A stretch of 64,000 nt of DNA from Shewanella japonica (GCF_002075795.1 NZ_CP020472.1:2277001-2341000); one strand, 5' to 3'. Shown: positions 1-9,774, numbered from the stretch's first letter. Notes: generated from the sequence alone by a model not told the origin. A program made the numbers and translations.

Positions 1-741
1 TTTTCGCAAATCTCTAATGACGAGTTTGATTGGCCAAGTATTTTGTCAGGTAAGCGTTGGTTGCATGTTAGTGGTATTTCTCCAGCATTATCGACCCAAT
101 GCGCAGCAGAAACGATTAAAGCGGTCAAAATTGCCAAGTCTCTAGGGGTAAAAGTCAGTTTTGATCTTAACTATCGACGTTCGCTTTGGGATGACAGCCA
201 AAAGGCACGTGATTATTTCAGCGAAATCCTAAACTATTCCAATCTAGCCTTTGGAAATGCTGGCGTTATAAGTGACGTGTTTGATTATCAGACGCCAGAT
301 ATCTCTGAAAATGAACTCGCCCACGTTATTTCTCAACATTCTCTTGAACGATTGGACAAAACTAGCCAACGCAGTTGGTATCAAGCTAATAATTTGGCTG
401 AATTTTTACGGGCTAAATTTGATGTTGATTTTGCAATGACTGAGCGAGTGCATCATAGCGCTAATCAAAATACCTTAACTGGTTTTTATATTACTTCGAC
501 AACATGCAGCTTTTCAGCACCGATTACCGTAGAAATTAAAGACCGTTTAGGCACAGGTGATGCCTTTGCCGCTGGGGTATTGCACGGGTTAGAACGTGGT
601 TGGCATGGGCAGCAAATTGCGCAATTTGCCAATGCTGCATTTGCTCTAGCTCATACGGGTATTGGCGATCAAAATTGGTCAAATGAAGCTGAGATTCAAT
701 ACATTGCGGACGGTAATTTATCTGGCCACATTATTCGTTGA
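1..741 (+). CDS. kdgK: 2-keto-3-deoxygluconate kinase (PfkB family), 5' end outside window
   Basis: The frame is open from base 1, so the gene begins before the window and 246 C-terminal residues are visible. The PfkB signature near the C-terminus reads DRLGTGDAF (bases 541-567), with the catalytic-base Asp in GTGD. The GISPALS segment near the visible start fits KDG kinases. The family phosphorylates 2-keto-3-deoxygluconate to KDPG in the cytoplasm. A KDPG aldolase gene starts 52 bp downstream and would use the product. Next to two agarases, the likely source is the 3,6-anhydro-L-galactose route of agar breakdown. The TTG at 43 is internal, not the start. Another PfkB sugar kinase is possible, but the aldolase partner favours KDG. 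Confidence 0.82.
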   Translation, partial: FSQISNDEFDWPSILSGKRWLHVSGISPALSTQCAAETIKAVKIAKSLGVKVSFDLNYRRSLWDDSQKARDYFSEILNYSNLAFGNAGVISDVFDYQTPDISENELAHVISQHSLERLDKTSQRSWYQANNLAEFLRAKFDVDFAMTERVHHSANQNTLTGFYITSTTCSFSAPITVEIKDRLGTGDAFAAGVLHGLERGWHGQQIAQFANAAFALAHTGIGDQNWSNEAEIQYIADGNLSGHIIR

Positions 742-793
742 ACAAGGTTATCAGTTCAGTCATTTAGGATAAAAATAGACAAAGGGAGACGAC

Positions 794-1447
794 ATGAGAC
801 ACGAGGTGGTTGAGCAATTAATCAGTCATAAATTGATTGTCATTATTAGGGTAAAAGACCCCAGTGACATTGAAGGCATTGTTCAATGTATGTCTGATGC
901 TGGCGTACTGGCGGTAGAAGTCACCAGCAATACTCCAGGTTATGAAATGGCTATAACTCAGCTCAGGCAGCAATTCCCACACATGTTAATTGGTGCAGGA
1001 ACGGTGACCGATCATCGAATCGCAAAACGGGCAATTAAAGCAGGTGCTCAGTTTTTGGTAACGCCTAATACTAACGAGGCGATTGTGCGACATGCCCACG
1101 CGTTGGATGTGCCTGTGGTCATGGGCGCAATGACCCCGACAGATATCGTCGATGCCTCTCAATTTAACGCTGACATTATTAAGTTATTTCCCGCAGGACC
1201 TATGGGAGCAAACTATTTACAAGCATTAGCTCAAGGTCCTTTTCTTGATAGCTACTTTTTTCCCGTTGGTGGTATTGATGCCTCCAATATCGACGCTTGG
1301 TTTGACAGTGGAGCGTCAGGTGTTGGTATCGGCGGGAGTTTGGCGCAACCCGTTTACAGTCCCCAACAAGCCGAACAATTGACCAGAAATGTCAGTGAAA
1401 TAGTCGCAAAAATTAATGCAAAAGAATTAACAAGGAAGGCAAGCTAA
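794..1447 (+). CDS. eda: KDPG aldolase (Eda family)
   Basis: This 217-residue protein has the length and fold signature of class I KDPG/KHG aldolases. The Schiff-base lysine is K130 in the motif IIKLFPAG, and the catalytic Glu lies in AVEVTSN near residue 43. The C-terminal phosphate-binding glycines are in FPVGGI and GVGIGGSLA. It should cleave KDPG to pyruvate and glyceraldehyde 3-phosphate. AGGGAG just before the ATG is a clear ribosome binding site. Its stop overlaps the next start as TAATG, so it is probably translationally coupled to the agarase gene. A second, more divergent aldolase of the same superfamily lies at 49387-50025 and is assigned to phosphogalactonate, so the two serve different epimers. 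Confidence 0.88.
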   Translation: MRHEVVEQLISHKLIVIIRVKDPSDIEGIVQCMSDAGVLAVEVTSNTPGYEMAITQLRQQFPHMLIGAGTVTDHRIAKRAIKAGAQFLVTPNTNEAIVRHAHALDVPVVMGAMTPTDIVDASQFNADIIKLFPAGPMGANYLQALAQGPFLDSYFFPVGGIDASNIDAWFDSGASGVGIGGSLAQPVYSPQQAEQLTRNVSEIVAKINAKELTRKAS

Positions 1448-3852
1448 TGACAATTAAACCTAGCTCAAGGCACAAACGTTTTTATTCATCTTTACTGATA
1501 TCCAGTTTATTACTTGCTTGCAGTGATGGTGTTAATGATAACGGCAATATTCAAATCACCGAAAAAGACATGGAAGCAAGGGGTGAAACTGAGGCTGTAA
1601 ACAGTATCGAACAGCAAAAAGCCCAAGCAACAGTTTTATTGTCGCCGTTAACAGGTTACGAAGATTTAAGTAAACCGGGAATACTAAATCAGTTTGATTT
1701 TGAAAATTCTCGTGGTGAGATTAAAAAAATTGATGATAAAGAGCAATTAGTTGTTCATCTTGATTCAAAGCAGCACCATAGCGCTAGCTTTAGTGTTAAA
1801 CCTGATAAAAGTTTTAATTGGCAATCGAATGAGCCAATTGGTTTTGCTGTCTCATTGGCTAACCCGAAGTCAACCTCAGTCTTTATTCATGTCAAAGTAA
1901 AAGACAGTGCTGGCTTAAGTCATAATCGAAATATTGTGTTACCAGCTAAAAGCCAAGATAACTACTTTATGGCGTTATCTGGTGAAGACTTGTCAATTGA
2001 AACAGGCATTAGAAGTAATCCTAATCCTTGGTTAACGGATTATACGCCTATAATTTGGCGTTATGGTGTGAAAAATATTAACCTTAAAAATGTCGCTGAA
2101 ATTGAGTTTAGTGTCCATGGTGTGCCAGAAGACAAGCAAATCTTGTTGAGCAATTTACAATTGATTAAAGCGACAAAACTTAATGACCAATATTTAGAAA
2201 ATTTAGTGGATGAATTTGGCCAAAGCACCAAGATTGATTTTATCAATAAAGTGAAATCTACAGATGAATTAATTGCCATTTCTGCAAAAGAACAAGCTAG
2301 TTTACGTAAGACCGTACCAGAGGGACGCTCAACTTTTAATGGTTGGAAGGCTGGACCTAAGCTTGATGCAACAGGATATTTTAGAGTTGAGAAGTATCAA
2401 GGAAAGTGGAGCCTTGTTGATCCTGAAGGTTATTTATTTTTCTCAAATGGTATTGCCAATATACGCATGGCAAATACTTCTACCATCACAGGGTATGATT
2501 TTAATACCACGCATATAACCCCAAGAGCTGAAGGCGATTTCACGCCTGAGGATTCTATTGGATTAAATAGGGCGCCTGAATCTGCTTGGGATACAAGGTA
2601 TGTCAGTTCTGAGTTAAGAGCTAAGATGTTCAGTTGGCTGCCTAAATATGGCGAGCCGTTATCTGAACATTTTGGTTATCGTCGTGAAGTACATACTGGT
2701 GCAGTAGAAAAGGGCGAAACCTTTAGTTTTTATCAAGCAAATCTTGCGCGTAAATATCAATCTAACGACGCTGATGTGTTTATGCCTAAATGGCGAGATA
2801 CCACAGTCGATCGCATGCTTAGCTGGGGCTTTACGTCATTTGGTAATTGGGTCGATCCCAGCTTTTACCAACTTAATCGAATTCCATACTTTGCTAATGG
2901 TTGGATTATCGGCGACTTTAAAACGGTCAGTAGTGGTAATGATTATTGGAGTCCACTGCCTGACCCTTTTGATCCCGAATTTGTAAAACGGGCTCATTTC
3001 ACTGCAAAGCAAATTGCCGCTGAAGTTCAAAATAATCCTTGGTGTGTTGGTATATTTATCGATAACGAGAAAAGCTGGGGACAAATGGGCAGCATAGAGT
3101 CTCAATATGGTCTTGTCATCAACACGTTAGGTATAGACGCAAGCGATAGCCCAACTAAAGCTGAGTTCGTTAAGGTATTACAGACAAAATATACCAACAT
3201 CGGCGAATTAAACCGCCAATGGGGAACAAATTTTCCTACATGGAAGCGAGTTGAAACCGGTATAGAGATTACTGATTTTAAGGATGAAGTGGTAACGGAT
3301 TTATCGTTATTACTTGAGCATTATACCAGCGAGTACTTTGCGGTGGTGAGCGATGCTGTTGCGCAGTACTTACCAAACCATTTGTACTTAGGTGCTCGCT
3401 TTGCCAGTTGGGGCATGACACCCGAAGTGCGATCGGCCGCGGCTAAACATGTCGATGTAATGAGTTACAATTATTACAAAGAATCGGTAAATGACTCCTT
3501 CTGGTCATTTCTGGAAGGCATTGATATGCCAAGTATCATAGGTGAGTTCCATAATGGTTCAATGGATTCTGGTTTACTAAACCCTGGACTTATTCATGCT
3601 TCTTCACAAGCCGACCGAGGCGCTAAATATCAAGAATACGTTAACAGCGCACTAGATAATCCGTATTTAGTTGGCTCGCATTGGTTCCAATATATTGATT
3701 CTCCTCTGACAGGTCGTGCCTACGATGGTGAAAACTATAACGTTGGGTTCGTGAGTGTGACAGATATTCCTTATCAGCCATTAGTTGATGCAGCAAAAGC
3801 CGTCAATCAGCAAATTTATACGAGGCGTTTTGGTGATGTTCACGTTAAATAA
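1447..3852 (+). CDS. GH50 beta-agarase, lipoprotein
   Basis: The 801-residue protein starts with a lipoprotein signal (lipobox LLAC, Cys about residue 25), so it is probably membrane-anchored outside the cytoplasm. An N-terminal beta-sandwich/CBM-like region of about 250 residues precedes a GH50 (beta/alpha)8 barrel. The likely acid/base is E541 in FIDNEKSWG and the likely nucleophile E700 in IIGEFHNG; the 159-residue spacing resembles that of characterised GH50 agarases. The family releases neoagarobiose or short neoagaro-oligosaccharides from agarose. A strong AAGGAAGG precedes the ATG, which overlaps the preceding stop. The gene is paralogous to 5069-7636. Substrate is inferred from family. 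Confidence 0.88.
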   Translation: MTIKPSSRHKRFYSSLLISSLLLACSDGVNDNGNIQITEKDMEARGETEAVNSIEQQKAQATVLLSPLTGYEDLSKPGILNQFDFENSRGEIKKIDDKEQLVVHLDSKQHHSASFSVKPDKSFNWQSNEPIGFAVSLANPKSTSVFIHVKVKDSAGLSHNRNIVLPAKSQDNYFMALSGEDLSIETGIRSNPNPWLTDYTPIIWRYGVKNINLKNVAEIEFSVHGVPEDKQILLSNLQLIKATKLNDQYLENLVDEFGQSTKIDFINKVKSTDELIAISAKEQASLRKTVPEGRSTFNGWKAGPKLDATGYFRVEKYQGKWSLVDPEGYLFFSNGIANIRMANTSTITGYDFNTTHITPRAEGDFTPEDSIGLNRAPESAWDTRYVSSELRAKMFSWLPKYGEPLSEHFGYRREVHTGAVEKGETFSFYQANLARKYQSNDADVFMPKWRDTTVDRMLSWGFTSFGNWVDPSFYQLNRIPYFANGWIIGDFKTVSSGNDYWSPLPDPFDPEFVKRAHFTAKQIAAEVQNNPWCVGIFIDNEKSWGQMGSIESQYGLVINTLGIDASDSPTKAEFVKVLQTKYTNIGELNRQWGTNFPTWKRVETGIEITDFKDEVVTDLSLLLEHYTSEYFAVVSDAVAQYLPNHLYLGARFASWGMTPEVRSAAAKHVDVMSYNYYKESVNDSFWSFLEGIDMPSIIGEFHNGSMDSGLLNPGLIHASSQADRGAKYQEYVNSALDNPYLVGSHWFQYIDSPLTGRAYDGENYNVGFVSVTDIPYQPLVDAAKAVNQQIYTRRFGDVHVK

Positions 3853-3853
3853 A

Positions 3854-5023
3854 ATGATGCCTCGGCTAATTTGCAACACTATCTCAGCCGCTGGCTATAA
3901 CCATGACTATAACAGTGTTTATAACAGTAGTGATTACAGTATCTATGGCAATACGTGCAGTAACATAACTCGCCGTTTCGGGTCACAGTTATTGGCGCTG
4001 TTAGTGATGTATTACACTTTATCTGTGAGTCATCATAGCCAAGCTGCGCCGGTGCTGAATTTACCAGAGCAAGAAAAATCAAGCTTAAGTAATATTCGAT
4101 ATGAGATCTTTGATGATAGGGCGTACGAAGTGTTAAACACATCTGCGCCGCTTCATACGTTAGCCTCTGGGTTTCAGTGGGCAGAAGGGCCTGTTTGGTC
4201 TTCTGCTGGCCAGTATTTGCTGTTTTCAGATATCCCTGCAGGCAAAGTGTTTCAATTTCATCCTGAGTACGGGCTTAATGAGTATTTACCTGTAAGTGGC
4301 TTTTCTAATGGGCTGATGATTAAAACATCTGATAGTGAAGCTGAGCAATTAATATTGCTACAGTCTCGATCTCGTCAGGTTGCAATAATGCAGGCGTCAC
4401 TTGATAAACCTAAGGGTAACTATCAACGAGTAGTTAGTCAGTTCAACGGTATGCGCTTAAATAGCCCTAATGATGGTGTGTTAAGCCAAGATGGTAGTTT
4501 ACTGTTTACAGATCCGCCTTATGGACTAGCGCAGCAGCTTAACGATCCTGAAAAGGAATTGGCATTTCAAGGGGTGTATCGGCTATCTAAGCAACATGAA
4601 TTAAGCCTAATTGATGACAGTTTACGCTATCCCAATGGGATAGCGTTGGCTGCATCCGTGCCGTCGAGCGACAATACCTATACCTTGTACGTTGCAGCTT
4701 CAAATCCACAAAAGCCTGCCTGGTATCAATATACCTTGAATACTGATTGGCAAGTGATACAGCGTCAGGTATTTCATCAATTACCGCCAGTGAAAGACGA
4801 AGGACGCGGTTTACCCGATGGATTAAAAGTCCTGCCTTCTGGAGATGTTCTCGCTACAGGCCCAGATGGACTATGGCTATTTGATCATTCGGGAAAGTTA
4901 CTAGCCAAAGTACATTTGCCCAGTATTGCTGCCAACCTTGCCTTTAACGATGACTACTCCACGGTTTTTGTTACTGCACATCAATATCTTTATTCGCTCG
5001 ATTTGGTCAAACAACCGCAATAG
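3854..5023 (+). CDS. SMP-30/gluconolactonase-like periplasmic protein
   Basis: A six-bladed propeller of the SMP-30/gluconolactonase/LRE family. Family motifs are in order: EGPVW, NSPNDGV, TDPPYGL, PNGIAL and PDGLKV, which contribute metal ligands (Glu, Asn, Asp). A hydrophobic stretch (LLALLVMYYTLSV) ending near SQA-AP looks like a signal peptide, so it is probably periplasmic. The start is uncertain: the frame is open from 3785 inside the preceding gene, and ATGs at 3836, 3854 and 3857 all lack a good ribosome binding site. I chose 3854 because it avoids the overlap. The residues before the signal are unusually rich in Asn, Tyr and Ser. Between two agarase genes it may open an aldonolactone made from an agar sugar; that role is inference. 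Confidence 0.75.
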   Translation: MMPRLICNTISAAGYNHDYNSVYNSSDYSIYGNTCSNITRRFGSQLLALLVMYYTLSVSHHSQAAPVLNLPEQEKSSLSNIRYEIFDDRAYEVLNTSAPLHTLASGFQWAEGPVWSSAGQYLLFSDIPAGKVFQFHPEYGLNEYLPVSGFSNGLMIKTSDSEAEQLILLQSRSRQVAIMQASLDKPKGNYQRVVSQFNGMRLNSPNDGVLSQDGSLLFTDPPYGLAQQLNDPEKELAFQGVYRLSKQHELSLIDDSLRYPNGIALAASVPSSDNTYTLYVAASNPQKPAWYQYTLNTDWQVIQRQVFHQLPPVKDEGRGLPDGLKVLPSGDVLATGPDGLWLFDHSGKLLAKVHLPSIAANLAFNDDYSTVFVTAHQYLYSLDLVKQPQ

Positions 5024-5068
5024 CACTTGTGGTTGATATTACCTTGGTTCATTAAAAGGATGATAAAA

Positions 5069-7636
5069 ATGAAAAGGAAGTTTTATCTTACTAATACGCA
5101 AGCATTTCAAGCATCTGTTATTCCTTCAGCAGATCACTGTGCGGCAAATTCAAGCACTTTACCTGTTACTTTTAGTCAATCTAAAACAAAATTGAGTTCG
5201 CTATTGCTAGGCGTTTTGGTTGCGTTAACAGCTTGCCATTCACAGGAGGCAAGTATCGATAAAGCAAGTAAGGGGCAAATAGTTAATACGCAAAACCATC
5301 AAACTGATGATGTGTTTGCTGACGAAGTGGTCCTTAAACACTTGGTTGATTTTAATAATGATGAGCAGCTCAGTTGGCTAAAACTTACTGATACGCAAAC
5401 CGCAGTTGTTCACAATTCCAGTAATAATAGCCAAAGTTTAAAAGTGGATTTTCCGCAAACAGCTAATATTCCCAAATTAACCATCAAACCTGATTCACCT
5501 TGGAATGTTGCTGAGTTTCCTCGTGCAAACTTAGCATTGAATGTCACGAATACCAGTGATGAATCTATTCAGCTTTATGTGGACATTACAAACCCTCTTG
5601 GACAGTACCAAAGTCGCTCTATCAGTTTAGTTGCTGGATATAATGGCACGATATATTTTCCACTGAGTGGAATTGAGGCGCAAACCGATACCGGAGTATG
5701 GGGTGACGTAATACCTTGGAATACCAATGACGATATGATGGTGTGGCGTTCATGGCGTGAAAAAGGCGCCTCATTTACTGAACTGTCGTCATTATCATTT
5801 TTTACTATTGGCAATTTACGCGCTAAGTCGGTGATAATTGATGACATTCGTATCCGTCAAAACCCGCCTGTAAAGACAGATAACCCCTTTGACTATCTCG
5901 TTGGCTTAATTGATCGCTTCGGTCAAAATAATAAACAACCCACGGCGCTACATATCAATTCAGAAACGCAATTAAAAGCGCTGGCAGATAACGAGCTCAG
6001 TCAGTTACAAGCGTCTAGTGGCATGCCTAACCGTTCACAATACGGTGGGTATACCCAAGGACCTAAATTAAACGCGACTGGGTATTTTCGAACTGAAAAA
6101 GTCGATGGTAAGTGGTGGATGGTCGATCCAGAGGGCAATCTGTTTTTCTCCCATGGGCCAGCTAATGTACGAATGGCCAACATGAGTACGTTAACAGGGA
6201 TTGATTATGATGAACCTCAGATAAGGGTAAGAACCAGTGATGAAATTACACCTGAAGATTCGATGGGGATTGTGGATGTTGCTAAAGAGGTGAAAGAAAA
6301 ACGCTACGTTATTTCATCATTAAGACATGACATGTTCACTTGGTTACCTGACTATGATGCGCCACTAGCTAAACATTACAGTTATCGCAGAACAACTCAT
6401 AAAGGGCCAATACCTTATGGCGAAACATACAGCTTTTACCGCGCTAATTTAGAGCGTAGATATAATGAGATGGATGTTGCTTCCTATCCTGCGGTATTTA
6501 AGCCATCAAACTATCTAGAAGAAAATCAGCATCTGGAACAAAAAACACAACATTCTTCGCAAGCTAAATACTTACAAGCTTGGCAGGATGTCACTGCAAA
6601 ACGTATGCATGATTGGGGCTTTACTTCATTTGGCAACTGGGTTGACCCTGGTTTTTATCAATCCAATCAGGTTCCTTATTTTGCCAATGGCTGGATAATT
6701 GGTGATTTTAAAACCCTGTCAGGTAAAACTAATCATTGGGGCTTAATGCCAGATCCGTTCGATCCCGTATTCGCCGAGCGAGCACAAATTACCATTGATG
6801 CCATTGCAAAGGATATTCAATCTTCACCCTGGTGCGCCGGTATTTTTATTGATAATGAGAAAAGCTGGGGTGAGAGAGAAGGCTCAGTTGAAGCGCGTTA
6901 TGGTGTGATTCTTGATGCGCTTTCAAAACCCGCTAGCCAAAGTCCAGCTAAAAAAGCCTTTGTTAAGGTGCTGCAAGAGCAATATGGCGCTATCGATAAC
7001 ATTAATGCAGCGTGGGGAGCGCAATATAGTCAGTGGAGCGATCTAAACCTTGGACTCGAGTTTGCAGACCATACTCCTGAGTTAATTGCCGATTTATCAC
7101 TGCTGTTAGAAAAACTTGGCGAGCAATATTTTAACGTTGTTCACAACACGCTAGAGAAGGTATTGCCGAATCATTTATATATGGGGGCAAGAATGGCAAA
7201 CTGGGGGATGCCTGATGAAATCATTAAAGCATCGCTTAAATACTCAGATGTACTCAGCTTCAATATTTATGAAGAAGGGTTACAAACTGATTATTGGCAG
7301 TTTTTAGAAAAAGTGGATTTACCTGTTGTAGTAGGAGAATTCCATATTGGCACAGCAACCGACTCAGGTATGTATAGCCCAGGTATTGTCCATGCTGCGA
7401 ATCAAGCCGATCGAGCGCGTATGTATAAAGCTTATATGAAAAGTGTGCTAGAAAAACCGTATATGGTTGGCGCACATTGGTTTCAATACATTGATGAACC
7501 CATTACTGGCAGGGCGTTTGATGGCGAAAATGCCAACATAGGTTTTGTAACGGTCACTGACGTACCTTATCCTGAAATGATTCAAGCTGTTAAACAAGTC
7601 ACCTCTACCATGTACCAACAGCGATATGGCCAATAG
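5069..7636 (+). CDS. GH50 beta-agarase, lipoprotein (second copy)
   Basis: Paralogue of 1447-3852 with about 855 residues. The frame opens at a GTG at 5027, but AAAAGG at 5054-5059 points to the ATG at 5069. A long, polar N-terminus precedes a hydrophobic run and the lipobox LTAC. The acid/base is probably E597 (FIDNEKSWG) and the nucleophile E757 (VVGEFHIG). An insertion rich in Glu and Gln (roughly 480-515) is absent from the first copy. The two proteins are colinear through the catalytic domain but clearly diverged, so they may have different product patterns or locations. A strong terminator follows at 7652. Confidence 0.88.
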   Translation: MKRKFYLTNTQAFQASVIPSADHCAANSSTLPVTFSQSKTKLSSLLLGVLVALTACHSQEASIDKASKGQIVNTQNHQTDDVFADEVVLKHLVDFNNDEQLSWLKLTDTQTAVVHNSSNNSQSLKVDFPQTANIPKLTIKPDSPWNVAEFPRANLALNVTNTSDESIQLYVDITNPLGQYQSRSISLVAGYNGTIYFPLSGIEAQTDTGVWGDVIPWNTNDDMMVWRSWREKGASFTELSSLSFFTIGNLRAKSVIIDDIRIRQNPPVKTDNPFDYLVGLIDRFGQNNKQPTALHINSETQLKALADNELSQLQASSGMPNRSQYGGYTQGPKLNATGYFRTEKVDGKWWMVDPEGNLFFSHGPANVRMANMSTLTGIDYDEPQIRVRTSDEITPEDSMGIVDVAKEVKEKRYVISSLRHDMFTWLPDYDAPLAKHYSYRRTTHKGPIPYGETYSFYRANLERRYNEMDVASYPAVFKPSNYLEENQHLEQKTQHSSQAKYLQAWQDVTAKRMHDWGFTSFGNWVDPGFYQSNQVPYFANGWIIGDFKTLSGKTNHWGLMPDPFDPVFAERAQITIDAIAKDIQSSPWCAGIFIDNEKSWGEREGSVEARYGVILDALSKPASQSPAKKAFVKVLQEQYGAIDNINAAWGAQYSQWSDLNLGLEFADHTPELIADLSLLLEKLGEQYFNVVHNTLEKVLPNHLYMGARMANWGMPDEIIKASLKYSDVLSFNIYEEGLQTDYWQFLEKVDLPVVVGEFHIGTATDSGMYSPGIVHAANQADRARMYKAYMKSVLEKPYMVGAHWFQYIDEPITGRAFDGENANIGFVTVTDVPYPEMIQAVKQVTSTMYQQRYGQ

Positions 7637-7651
7637 TGATTAGCCCTATAT

Positions 7652-7680
7652 AAATCCAGCTTTAGGCTGGATTTATTTTT
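7652..7680 (+). terminator. Rho-independent terminator of the agarase cluster
   Basis: Perfect 9-bp arms AAATCCAGC and GCTGGATTT with a 5-nt loop, followed by ATTTTT. It lies 16 bases after the second GH50 stop and ends the kdgK-eda-GH50-lactonase-GH50 unit. Confidence 0.9.
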
Positions 7681-7756
7681 GTTCATCTTTCATTGATTGC
7701 GTGTTTTTAGTTACTGTAACATCATGAAATATAAATGATATTAATGGATTATCTGA

Positions 7757-8380
7757 ATGAACAAGGCTGTTAAGGATACAAAGCAACAGAGTAATAAGGC
7801 GACTTGCAACGTCTTAAATACTGATACCAAAGCGCATTGCAAAACTTATGCAATAGCTGATATGGACATTCCCCAACAAAACCTCCAATCAAATCTCCAA
7901 CAAACGCCTCAACTACGTACCCAAGATATTGATTCTCAGTCGGGAGCAACAGCGCCAGTTTCATCAGAACAGCATGGAGTTAAAAGCCGTGTGCGGACCC
8001 AAGTTCCTTTATTGAGTTTGGCATTGGTCAGTTTTGCTACTTTTATTGGCTGGATAATTTATCAAGCCAATACTGGTGGCAATAACATATTTTTTGATTT
8101 AGTGAGAGTCGTTCCTTACGGCGATAAAGTTGGCCACATGATGCTGTTTGGCACGCTGACATCACAGGCCTTGATTGCATCTCGAGCGGCATATTTTAAC
8201 TTTTTTGAACGTAAAATTTATTACGCCATTGTCGCAATCAGTAGCTTAGTGTTTATTGAAGAAGTCAGTCAGGGATTTATCGCGACACGTACCTTTGATA
8301 TCGGCGATTTAACGGCTGATGCAGTAGGCATCACTTTATTTAGTATGATCACCATTAAATGGATTAACCGCAACCGATAG
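7757..8380 (+). CDS. VanZ-like membrane protein
   Basis: A 207-residue protein with a polar, Gln- and Asn-rich N-terminus of about 75 residues and four predicted membrane segments. The VanZ-like signature is present: DKVGHMMLFG with its conserved Asp, Lys and His, then FIEEVSQGFIATRTFD and a GDLTADAVG motif. The biochemical role of most VanZ-like proteins is unknown; teicoplanin resistance applies only to the founding member. It is monocistronic, downstream of the agarase terminator, and not obviously linked to sugar use. The long N-terminal extension is unusual for the family; a later start is possible, but the ATG at 7757 is the first in frame. Confidence 0.7.
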   Translation: MNKAVKDTKQQSNKATCNVLNTDTKAHCKTYAIADMDIPQQNLQSNLQQTPQLRTQDIDSQSGATAPVSSEQHGVKSRVRTQVPLLSLALVSFATFIGWIIYQANTGGNNIFFDLVRVVPYGDKVGHMMLFGTLTSQALIASRAAYFNFFERKIYYAIVAISSLVFIEEVSQGFIATRTFDIGDLTADAVGITLFSMITIKWINRNR

Positions 8381-8805
8381 TTGAGCGGGAAAATGACATA
8401 GGACTCATCAAGATTTAATAAGTAAAGTTTTCAATCAGAAAAGCTATCCTTTGTTTGACTGATTGACAGTATCGCCACAAGTATAATAGGTTTTATATAA
8501 GTGACTTATGATAATGTGTTAAATATGGACTAGACTAAGGCGCAAGTATCAAGCTGTGTCTTGCTACCGCCGAATGGCTAGCTTTTCAATTTCATTAGGT
8601 TGCACTCGTTAATAAGTTGCACGAGTTTTATTTTTCCTTTCTAGATACAAGAACTTTCATAAGGATTTTGAATGGTCTTCTTTATCGTTTCTTCATTGTG
8701 TTCACTACAGCCCATGGGCTTAAAGCTGTGGCTCACTATTCAGTTGTACATTCAAATTTCAACGACATTACTCGCTAACTCAACGACAATTTACAAAGGT
8801 GATTT
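8381..8805. other. Intergenic region upstream of moxR with one terminator-like hairpin
   Basis: No convincing ORF was found in these 425 bases. A hairpin with arms ACTCGT (8604-8609) and ACGAGT (8621-8626), followed by a T-rich run to 8636, looks like a weak intrinsic terminator without a gene before it. TTGACA and TATAAT-like boxes occur near 8460-8490, but their spacing (about 13 nt) is too short for a normal promoter. A small RNA or a moxR leader is possible but unproven. Confidence 0.4.
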
Positions 8806-9774
8806 ATGACTGTTTGTTTTGATGAAATTCAACGCTTAAAGCAAAGTATTCAAGCATCAGTCATTGGACAAGAACATGTTGTCGATGCGCTCATATTATC
8901 CTTATTAACGAATGGTAATGTGTTGCTAGAAGGCTTACCTGGCACGGCTAAAACTCGTTCAATCAAAGCGCTTTCAAATGCATTAGAAGTGAGCTTAGGG
9001 CGTGTGCAATTTACACCCGACTTATTGCCATCTGATGTGACAGGGACTGAGATTTATCAAGAGGTTGAAGGAAAATCCACGCTGACTTTTCAACCTGGAC
9101 CAGTATTTAACAACTTACTATTGGCAGACGAAATCAATCGTTCCCCAGCTAAAGTGCAAGCGGCACTGCTTGAAGCAATGGAAGAAAGGCAAATCACTGT
9201 GGCAGGTAAAACCCATGTGCTACCTAAACTGTTTATGGTGCTTGCGACTCAAAACCCAATTGAGCAAGAAGGAACTTATCCTTTGCCTGAAGCGCAAATG
9301 GATCGCTTTATGATGAAAGTCTTGTTGGATTATCCTGATGCTGAGACTGAAGTAAAGATTATTGAGTTAGTACGTGCTGAAGAAGCCTTATCAGTGGACA
9401 AACCGGCACCGATAGATCCTACTCATATCTTTAATGCACGAGATATTATTCATCAAATTCATATGAGTGATGCAATAACCACTTATATAGTTGCTATTGT
9501 GATGGCCACTCGTCAACCTTCTCGTTATCCAGATTCCCCCTTGGCTCAATGGTTATCCGTCGGTTCAAGTCCTAGAGCCAGTATTGCGTTAGATAAATGT
9601 GCTCGCGCCTCGGCATGGCTTGCTGGTAAAACCTTTGTGGATCCTGACGATGTTCGCTCCATAGTACATAGTGTATTGCGTCATCGTTTGGTACTTAGCT
9701 ACGATGCAATTGCTGATGGGGTAACGCCTGATCAGGTTATCGATGAAATATTACGTCAAGTGATAGCGGCCTAG
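8806..9774 (+). CDS. moxR: MoxR-family AAA+ ATPase
   Basis: 322 residues. Walker A is GLPGTAKT (residues 43-50) and Walker B is LLLADEIN (D108, E109), followed by the MoxR segment ATQNPIEQEGTYPLPEAQMD. MoxR ATPases act as chaperone-like partners of von Willebrand factor A proteins. Six genes follow in the same direction with overlaps or very short gaps, giving the classic moxR-bat arrangement. AGGTG precedes the ATG. The family is linked to envelope and oxidative-stress tolerance in several bacteria; the exact client here is unknown. Confidence 0.93.
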   Translation: MTVCFDEIQRLKQSIQASVIGQEHVVDALILSLLTNGNVLLEGLPGTAKTRSIKALSNALEVSLGRVQFTPDLLPSDVTGTEIYQEVEGKSTLTFQPGPVFNNLLLADEINRSPAKVQAALLEAMEERQITVAGKTHVLPKLFMVLATQNPIEQEGTYPLPEAQMDRFMMKVLLDYPDAETEVKIIELVRAEEALSVDKPAPIDPTHIFNARDIIHQIHMSDAITTYIVAIVMATRQPSRYPDSPLAQWLSVGSSPRASIALDKCARASAWLAGKTFVDPDDVRSIVHSVLRHRLVLSYDAIADGVTPDQVIDEILRQVIAA

